Below are positions 59,388 through 64,000 of a stretch of DNA of 64,000 bases, in pieces. The notes under the pieces are model-generated. The model ran no database searches. It was not told the DNA's origin and worked only from the letters and a program-made list of their open reading frames with translations. The translations under genes and the position numbers were made by a program. The stretch's first letter is position 1. Every line of letters starts with the position of its first letter. Source of the DNA: Enterococcus alishanensis (GTDB lineage: Bacteria; Bacillota; Bacilli; Lactobacillales; Enterococcaceae); assembly GCF_019218635.1 (NCBI RefSeq), contig NZ_JAHUZB010000001.1:248001-312000 (forward strand). Direction: 5' to 3'.

Positions 59388-61445
59388 GTGTATTTTTCGG
59401 TTCGAGAGAAAAAAATATTAGCCTTACTGTTAGAGTATCCAAATGGAGTGGCTTTAGCAGATTTACAAGATTTGTTACAAGTCTCTAAAAGAACGATTTA
59501 TCGGGAAGTTGCCAGTCTTGAAAAAACAATTAAATCTCTAGATGTTCAGATTATTAAGCCACGGGGAGCTGGTTATCGAATTGTCGGTGATTCGCAAGAT
59601 TTAGCTAAGCTAGCTGAACAATTAGATGGTGACGAAAACGAATGGTTCACAGATAACGTAATACGGCAAAGTGCGATTGTTTGTTCTTTATTATTGAACG
59701 ATGAGGAAGAAACAATTGAAGGTTTGTCTTATGATTTTGCCGTTAGTACGACGACAATTACAACTGATCTACAAACAATTGAAGCGAGTTTAGTCAGTTA
59801 TCAATTAGATTTGGCCCGATTGAAAGGGCGTGGCATTAGTATTGTTGGCCGTGAAAATGAACGTCGCCAATTATTAAGTAATTTGATTTTTAATGGTATC
59901 AGCGAGTATGACTTCTTTAACTTTTTAGATCAATTAACATTAGAAAATCTACAGCAAGTATCTGACAATTATTTTTTAAGCTTATTGTCTAGTGAAAGCT
60001 TGTTTCAAGCCAAGAAAATATTTGGCGAAGTAAATGCCAGTTTATTTGATCGCGTAACTGACAATCAAATGCAACGGATCTTAATTATTTTAGCATTGTC
60101 GATTGATCGTATGAAAACGGGACACATGATTGAAAGTGATATCCAAGAAAACCCAAAACCAGAAAGTATGCAATTGGCGAGTCAGGTTATGGTAAAGGTC
60201 GCTACCTTGATTAAACAAAGTATTACCAATCAAGAAGTTCGCTTTTTTGCCCATCAATTAGAGGGCGTCAATTATAAAAAGCCACAAAATATCTTTATTG
60301 ATAGTTTTGATGTGGAACTATCCTATAAAACGCGTGAATTGATTCGTCTAGTATCTGAAGCGACAAGTTATGACTTTTATAAAGATGAACAATTGTTTAC
60401 CGATTTATTAGCGCACATGACCGCTGCATTAAAGCGCAGTTTAACCGTGATTCAAGGCAGTAACAATCCAATACTACAAAAAGTGATGGATAAGTATCAA
60501 AAAGTTACGGCCTCAGTTGTCGAAAATTTGGCGGTGGTTTTCCCAGACCATGCGTTTACTTTTGATGAACTGGGTTATGTAGTGATTCATTTCGCTACAT
60601 CGTTGGAAAGATATCCTACCAGTAAAAATCTCAGTACTTTAGTATTGTGTTCTAGTGGGATTGGAACGGCTCGAATTTTAGAGAGTCGTTTAAATAAATA
60701 TATTCCAGAAATTGAAACAGTTCAGGCTGCTAAAATATCAGAAATGAATCACTTGAATTTTCATGACTACGATATGATTTTATCAACAGTCTTTCTGCCT
60801 GGTTTTGAATTGCCTTACAAAGTGATTTCACCCTTATTATTAGATGATGAACTGCGGGAAATTAAGGAATATGTAAGAGGCATTCAGCCAGAAGCAGTGA
60901 ATCTGAATCCAACTGATCTGATTTTAGAAGGTAGTGAAACTTTTGATGAAATCTATGAAACCATGCGGATTGCTAATAATTTACTGAGAGCGTTTGATTT
61001 AAAAAAAATCAAAGCCAAAGAAACAATTGAAGAAACACTGGCTGAAATTATTGAAAGCTTAACTGGAACCATTGTCAGTGATGCTAATATAGTGACTGAT
61101 TTGGTAATCCAACGATATCTAGTGGCGCCGATTGGCATACCAAAAACTAATTTTGCCTTGTTTCATACAGCAGCACCTGAAATCAAAGAACCTTTTTTTA
61201 CCATCTATGATTTGGATCATTCTTTTTTAATTCAAGGAATGGATAAAAAAAGTATTGAACTGACCCGGATTTTATTATTGTTGGCGCCTGATCCGATGCC
61301 AGAAAGTCAAAGTAGTTTGTTAGGCAAAATAAGTAGTTCGATTATTGAAAGTGATTTGAATACGGAGATTTATAAATTCGGCAATAAAGAAATTATTTAT
61401 CAATTGTTGAGTTCATTATTTGTTAAGGAAATTCGCGAAAATTAA
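59388..61445 (+). CDS. mtlR: Mannitol operon activator MtlR
   Basis: A 685-aa PRD-type DNA-binding activator. I chose GTG at 59388; GGGGGAAAG just before is the ribosome binding site, so the ATG at 59373 is unlikely. Seen: N-terminal HTH (KILALLLEYPNGVALADLQDLLQVSKRTIYREVASLE), a second HTH_Mga-like part, PRD1 and PRD2 (about residues 190-395), an EIIB-Gat-like domain with VLCSSGIGTARI (about 415), and a C-terminal EIIA-like domain with ALFHTAAPEIK. PTS-dependent phosphorylation of these domains sets its activity. Located between mtlA and mtlF. Confidence 0.92.
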   Translation: MYFSVREKKILALLLEYPNGVALADLQDLLQVSKRTIYREVASLEKTIKSLDVQIIKPRGAGYRIVGDSQDLAKLAEQLDGDENEWFTDNVIRQSAIVCSLLLNDEEETIEGLSYDFAVSTTTITTDLQTIEASLVSYQLDLARLKGRGISIVGRENERRQLLSNLIFNGISEYDFFNFLDQLTLENLQQVSDNYFLSLLSSESLFQAKKIFGEVNASLFDRVTDNQMQRILIILALSIDRMKTGHMIESDIQENPKPESMQLASQVMVKVATLIKQSITNQEVRFFAHQLEGVNYKKPQNIFIDSFDVELSYKTRELIRLVSEATSYDFYKDEQLFTDLLAHMTAALKRSLTVIQGSNNPILQKVMDKYQKVTASVVENLAVVFPDHAFTFDELGYVVIHFATSLERYPTSKNLSTLVLCSSGIGTARILESRLNKYIPEIETVQAAKISEMNHLNFHDYDMILSTVFLPGFELPYKVISPLLLDDELREIKEYVRGIQPEAVNLNPTDLILEGSETFDEIYETMRIANNLLRAFDLKKIKAKETIEETLAEIIESLTGTIVSDANIVTDLVIQRYLVAPIGIPKTNFALFHTAAPEIKEPFFTIYDLDHSFLIQGMDKKSIELTRILLLLAPDPMPESQSSLLGKISSSIIESDLNTEIYKFGNKEIIYQLLSSLFVKEIREN

Positions 61446-61469
61446 ATGATTAATCAGGAGGAAAGAAAG

Positions 61470-61907
61470 ATGGAATTACAAGCAGAAATGATTTTAGTCG
61501 ACCAAACATATCAAAATAAAGAAGAGGCTATTCGTGCAACGGGACAATTATTAGTCGATGCTGGTTGTGTAACACCAGAATATATCGAAGCAATGATTGA
61601 ACGGGATAAATTGGTTTCAGTTTATATGGGAAACTTTATTGCCATTCCTCATGGCACCGATGAAGCCAAAAAATATGTTCAAAAAAGTGGTATTTCGGTA
61701 ATCCAAGTGCCTAGCGGAGTGCAATTTGGTGCTGATGATACGGATGATGTAGCGATGGTTTTATTTGGCATTGCCGGTGTTGGTGATGAACATTTGGATA
61801 TTCTACAAAAAATTGCAATTTACTGCTCAGATGTAGAAAATGTTGTAAAACTAGCAGATGCGAAAACAAAAGAAGAAATTATTGGACTATTACAGGAGGT
61901 TGAATAA
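61470..61907 (+). CDS. mtlF: Mannitol-specific PTS EIIA component
   Basis: A 145-aa phosphocarrier. I chose the ATG at 61470, since CAGGAGGAAAG (61454-61464) is its ribosome binding site; an upstream ATG at 61446 lies before that site. Seen: active His61 in [15 protein letters not shown] and the C-terminal [17 protein letters not shown]. Located 2 bp before mtlD. It passes phosphate to the IIB domain of MtlA. Confidence 0.95.
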   Translation: MELQAEMILVDQTYQNKEEAIRATGQLLVDAGCVTPEYIEAMIERDKLVSVYMGNFIAIPHGTDEAKKYVQKSGISVIQVPSGVQFGADDTDDVAMVLFGIAGVGDEHLDILQKIAIYCSDVENVVKLADAKTKEEIIGLLQEVE

Positions 61908-61909
61908 AC

Positions 61910-63049
61910 ATGCAAGCAACACATTTTGGAGCCGGAAATATCGGTCGTGGATTTATTGGTGAAATTTTGGCTAGCAATGGTTTTTCCATTGATTTTGTGG
62001 ATATCAATGAAACAATTATCAATGCCTTAAACGAAAGAAAGGCGTATGACATTGAATTAGCAGATGCCAGTAAAAAAAGAATTCATGTAGAAAATGTCGA
62101 TGGGCTAAACAATAAAGACAATCCAGCAGCCGTAGTAGAGTCTGTTTTTAAAGCAGACATTGTTACTACCGCTATTGGTCCAAATGTGTTGCCTTTTATT
62201 GCTGAATTAATCGCTCAAGGAATTCAAAAACGCCAAGCAGCAGGTTTGGAAAAACCATTGGACATCGTTGCTTGCGAGAATATGATTGGTGGAAGTCAAT
62301 TTTTATTTGGTAAAGTCAAAGAATTTTTGACTACTGAAGATTTAGCTTACGTTGAAAAATATATTGGTTTTCCAAATGCGGCAGTCGACCGGATTGTACC
62401 GATTCAACATCATGAAGATTCTTTATTTGTCTCAGTGGAACCTTTTAGTGAGTGGGTGATTGATGAAACTCAAAGTAAAAATAAAGCTGTTCATTTAGAT
62501 GGTGTAGAATATGTCGCTGATTTAGAACCTTATATCGAAAGAAAATTATTTTCTGTGAATACTGGTCATGCGACTGTAGCATATACCGGAGCCTATAAAG
62601 GTTACAAAACCATTGGTGAAGCGATTAAGGATCCAGATGTATTAGGAAAACTAAAAGCTGTTTTAGCTGAGACAGGAAATTTATTAATAGATAAATGGGG
62701 CTTTGATAAAGCTGTTCATCAAGCTTATGCCGATAAAATTGTTGGCCGCTTTGAAAATCCATATATTTCAGATGGTGTTGATCGTGTCGCACGGACGCCG
62801 ATTCGTAAACTTGGCTATGACGAAAGATTTATCCGACCAATCCGCGAGTTAAAAGATCGCAACTTAGATTATCAAAATTTAGTTGACGTGGTTGCTATGA
62901 TCTTAAGTTACAACGATCCAGCTGATCAAGAAAGTGTGGAATTACAAAAATTATTGGCTGAAAAAACAGTTGCTGAAGTTATTAAAGAAGTTACTGGTTT
63001 AAAAGATGATGAATTAATTGGTGAAATTGTAAAAACTTATCAAAAATAA
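61910..63049 (+). CDS. mtlD: Mannitol-1-phosphate 5-dehydrogenase
   Basis: A 379-aa NAD-dependent enzyme that oxidises mannitol-1-phosphate to fructose-6-phosphate. Seen: Rossmann motif [12 protein letters not shown] (residues 5-16), the conserved NMIGGSQFL region, and the active-site block [19 protein letters not shown]. Ends the mtlA-R-F-D operon, with a terminator 11 bp later. Confidence 0.96.
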   Translation: MQATHFGAGNIGRGFIGEILASNGFSIDFVDINETIINALNERKAYDIELADASKKRIHVENVDGLNNKDNPAAVVESVFKADIVTTAIGPNVLPFIAELIAQGIQKRQAAGLEKPLDIVACENMIGGSQFLFGKVKEFLTTEDLAYVEKYIGFPNAAVDRIVPIQHHEDSLFVSVEPFSEWVIDETQSKNKAVHLDGVEYVADLEPYIERKLFSVNTGHATVAYTGAYKGYKTIGEAIKDPDVLGKLKAVLAETGNLLIDKWGFDKAVHQAYADKIVGRFENPYISDGVDRVARTPIRKLGYDERFIRPIRELKDRNLDYQNLVDVVAMILSYNDPADQESVELQKLLAEKTVAEVIKEVTGLKDDELIGEIVKTYQK

Positions 63050-63059
63050 ACTGGTTTAT

Positions 63060-63089
63060 GAGGAACTGATGATAGTTCCTCTTTTTTTG
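63060..63089 (+). terminator. Intrinsic terminator after mtlD
   Basis: Perfect 8-bp stem GAGGAACT / AGTTCCTC with a 6-nt loop, then eight T residues. Confidence 0.9.
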
Positions 63090-63103
63090 CTAAAAATTTA
63101 AGA

Positions 63104-63119
63104 AATGGTCTATACAATT
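63104..63119. promoter_or_regulatory. Candidate NagR operator 1
   Basis: AATGGTCTATACAATT resembles NagR/YvoA (GntR-family) sites such as ATTGGTATAGACAACT. It ends 2 bp before the nagB -35. Confidence 0.55.
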
Positions 63120-63120
63120 C

Positions 63121-63149
63121 TTGCAAAATAAAAAAATCTGATTTATAAT
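63121..63149 (+). promoter_or_regulatory. nagB promoter
   Basis: -35 TTGCAA (63121-63126), 17-bp spacer, -10 TATAAT (63144-63149). Confidence 0.75.
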
Positions 63150-63164
63150 TGGTACATACCAAAT
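63147..63164. promoter_or_regulatory. Candidate NagR operator 2
   Basis: TTGGT-ACAT-ACCAA is a perfect inverted repeat with the TGGT/ACCA core of GntR-family HutC-type sites. It overlaps the end of the -10 and the transcription start. Centre-to-centre distance to site 1 is about 44 bp. Confidence 0.6.
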
Positions 63165-63184
63165 GAGAGATAGGAGTTTTTACC

Positions 63185-63886
63185 ATGGAAGTTATTCGCG
63201 TAAAAGACGCTGTTGCAGGCGGAAAAAAAGCATTTGAATTGATTAAAGCAGGTATGGACAGTGGGGCCAAAGTTTTAGGTTTAGCAACCGGTAGTACTCC
63301 TGAAACTTTATATCAAGATATGGTAAGTAGTGAGATTGATTTTTCTGATATGACATCAGTAAACTTAGATGAATATGTTGGCTTAGGCGGCGAAGATACA
63401 CAAAGCTATCGCTATTTTATGAATGATCATTTGTTTAATCAAAAACCATTCAAAGAAACTTTCGTTCCAAATGGAAAAGCGGAAGACTTAGCAGCTGAAA
63501 GCAAACGTTATGACCAAGTAATTGCTGATCATCCAATCGATATTCAAGTATTAGGAATTGGACGTAACGGTCACATTGGTTTCAATGAACCAGGGACTTC
63601 ATTTGATGCAACTACCCACGTAGTTAAATTAACTGAATCAACAATTGAAGCGAATAAACGTTACTTTGATAAAGCAGAGGACGTTCCAACTCATGCCTTG
63701 TCAATGGGGATTGGTTCAATTATGCAAAGTAAAAAAATTATTTTAATGGCTTTCGGCGAAAATAAAGCCGATGCAATTAAAGGTATGTTGGAAGGTCCAG
63801 TAACTGAAGACTTACCAGCAAGTGTTTTACAAAACCATCAAGACGTGATCGTAATTGTTGATGAAGATGCGGCAAGTAAATTATAA
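63185..63886 (+). CDS. nagB: Glucosamine-6-phosphate deaminase
   Basis: A 233-aa enzyme that turns glucosamine-6-phosphate into fructose-6-phosphate and ammonia. Seen: [16 protein letters not shown] near residues 31-46, [20 protein letters not shown] with the catalytic Asp, and [14 protein letters not shown] with the catalytic His/Glu region. The short Firmicute form lacks the allosteric C-terminal part of E. coli NagB. ATAGGAG ribosome binding site. Monocistronic here; two GntR-type sites flank its promoter, so induction by amino sugars is likely. Confidence 0.96.
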   Translation: MEVIRVKDAVAGGKKAFELIKAGMDSGAKVLGLATGSTPETLYQDMVSSEIDFSDMTSVNLDEYVGLGGEDTQSYRYFMNDHLFNQKPFKETFVPNGKAEDLAAESKRYDQVIADHPIDIQVLGIGRNGHIGFNEPGTSFDATTHVVKLTESTIEANKRYFDKAEDVPTHALSMGIGSIMQSKKIILMAFGENKADAIKGMLEGPVTEDLPASVLQNHQDVIVIVDEDAASKL

Positions 63887-63901
63887 AAAATAGAATTTTG
63901 T

Positions 63902-63929
63902 GAGTAGCCTTTTGAAGGCTGCTCTTTTT
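63902..63929 (+). terminator. Intrinsic terminator after nagB
   Basis: Stem GAGTAGCCTT / AAGGCTGCTC (one G-U) with a 3-nt loop, then five T residues. Confidence 0.88.
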
Positions 63930-63958
63930 CTATGTAAATATATCTTTACATAGAAAAA
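63925..63958. repeat. Palindrome 1 at the right-hand end
   Basis: 14-bp arms TTTTTCTATGTAAA and TTTACATAGAAAAA around TATATC. It lies at the -35 region of a possible promoter whose extended -10 is TGCTATCAT (63965-63973). Confidence 0.6.
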
Positions 63959-63972
63959 CAAAAGTGCTATCA

Positions 63973-63996
63973 TTTAGTAAAGATATCTTTACTAAA
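63973..63996. repeat. Palindrome 2 at the right-hand end
   Basis: A perfect 24-bp palindrome with arms TTTAGTAAAGAT and ATCTTTACTAAA. It shares TATCTTTAC with palindrome 1. With that site it brackets the possible -10, as expected for the operator of a gene just beyond the window. Confidence 0.65.
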
Positions 63997-64000
63997 AGTG

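Noticed and set aside
1-64000. CRISPR arrays, rRNA genes, insertion sequences, prophage or conjugative genes
   Set aside because: I looked for regular repeat-spacer patterns, transposase motifs, terminal inverted repeats and phage genes and saw none.

Overview
The window is chromosomal DNA from a low-GC Gram-positive of the Lactobacillales, most likely a member of the Enterococcaceae (Enterococcus or a close relative). Pointers are a copYZA copper operon with TACANNTGTA operators, a sigma-54-dependent mptR-mptBACD-manO mannose PTS region, a mtlA-mtlR-mtlF-mtlD operon, dltXABCD, a class III (anaerobic) nrdD-nrdG pair, and AT-rich intergenic DNA with AGGAGG-type ribosome binding sites. No insertion sequence, prophage, CRISPR array or rRNA is visible. 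This looks like core genome, with small regulatory and decay features rather than a large accessory island.

Layout. 1-3989: replication and signalling housekeeping block tmk(partial)-darA-holB-ricT-yabA-rsmI. 4023-5760: nitrogen module amtB-glnK behind two perfect GlnR/TnrA-type boxes. 5759-8166: PH/SHOCT protein (minus), an eRF1-like (baeRF) protein, and a cold-shock protein with a long 5' leader. 8208-14109: dinG-ypmB-aspB-asnS, the gene order known from Bacillus. 14140-16312: a Cd/Zn P-type ATPase with an inverted-repeat operator. 16423-21030: lactose PTS operon lacT-lacG-lacF-lacE with cre site, RAT antiterminator and overlapping terminator. 21055-21687: XRE regulator plus small membrane protein with periodic half-sites. 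21699-24656: copYZA. 24729-27597: an HTH regulator, an orphan Phd-like antitoxin protein, and dinB with a LexA-like box. 27577-30550: nrdD-nrdG (minus) with two NrdR boxes. 30702-33505: BceAB-type peptide transporter; 33608-38035: dltXABCD. 38034-42199: NUDIX, M42 peptidase, DUF975, YhfI-like MBL protein, lipoate ligase. 42209-43100: DUF2975 plus YozG pair. 43271-44092: tRNA-Arg(TCT) and an O-methyltransferase (minus). 44185-45347: rplU-prp-rpmA with L21 leader. 45363-47722: a decayed SDR fragment, a zinc-type ADH family protein, an intact SDR. 47750-57331: TVP38-family protein, mptR, mptBACD, manO, and a GT-C-like membrane protein. 57344-63089: mannitol operon. 63104-64000: nagB with paired operators, then two palindromes that probably control the next gene outside the window.

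How it works together. Much of the window is sugar uptake through PTS (lactose, mannose/glucose, mannitol) joined to PRD-type regulators (LacT, MptR, MtlR) and carbon catabolite control (cre sites), plus envelope defence (BceAB-type transporter next to D-alanylation of teichoic acids) and metal homeostasis (CopYZA, CadA). The most rewarding signals are regulatory: twin GlnR boxes, paired NrdR boxes, 13-bp-periodic half-sites in front of an XRE gene, palindromes at the right-hand end, and a second, cysteine-less IIB domain in MtlA. I found no convincing wholly new multi-gene system. All function calls are from reading the sequence; no database search was run.
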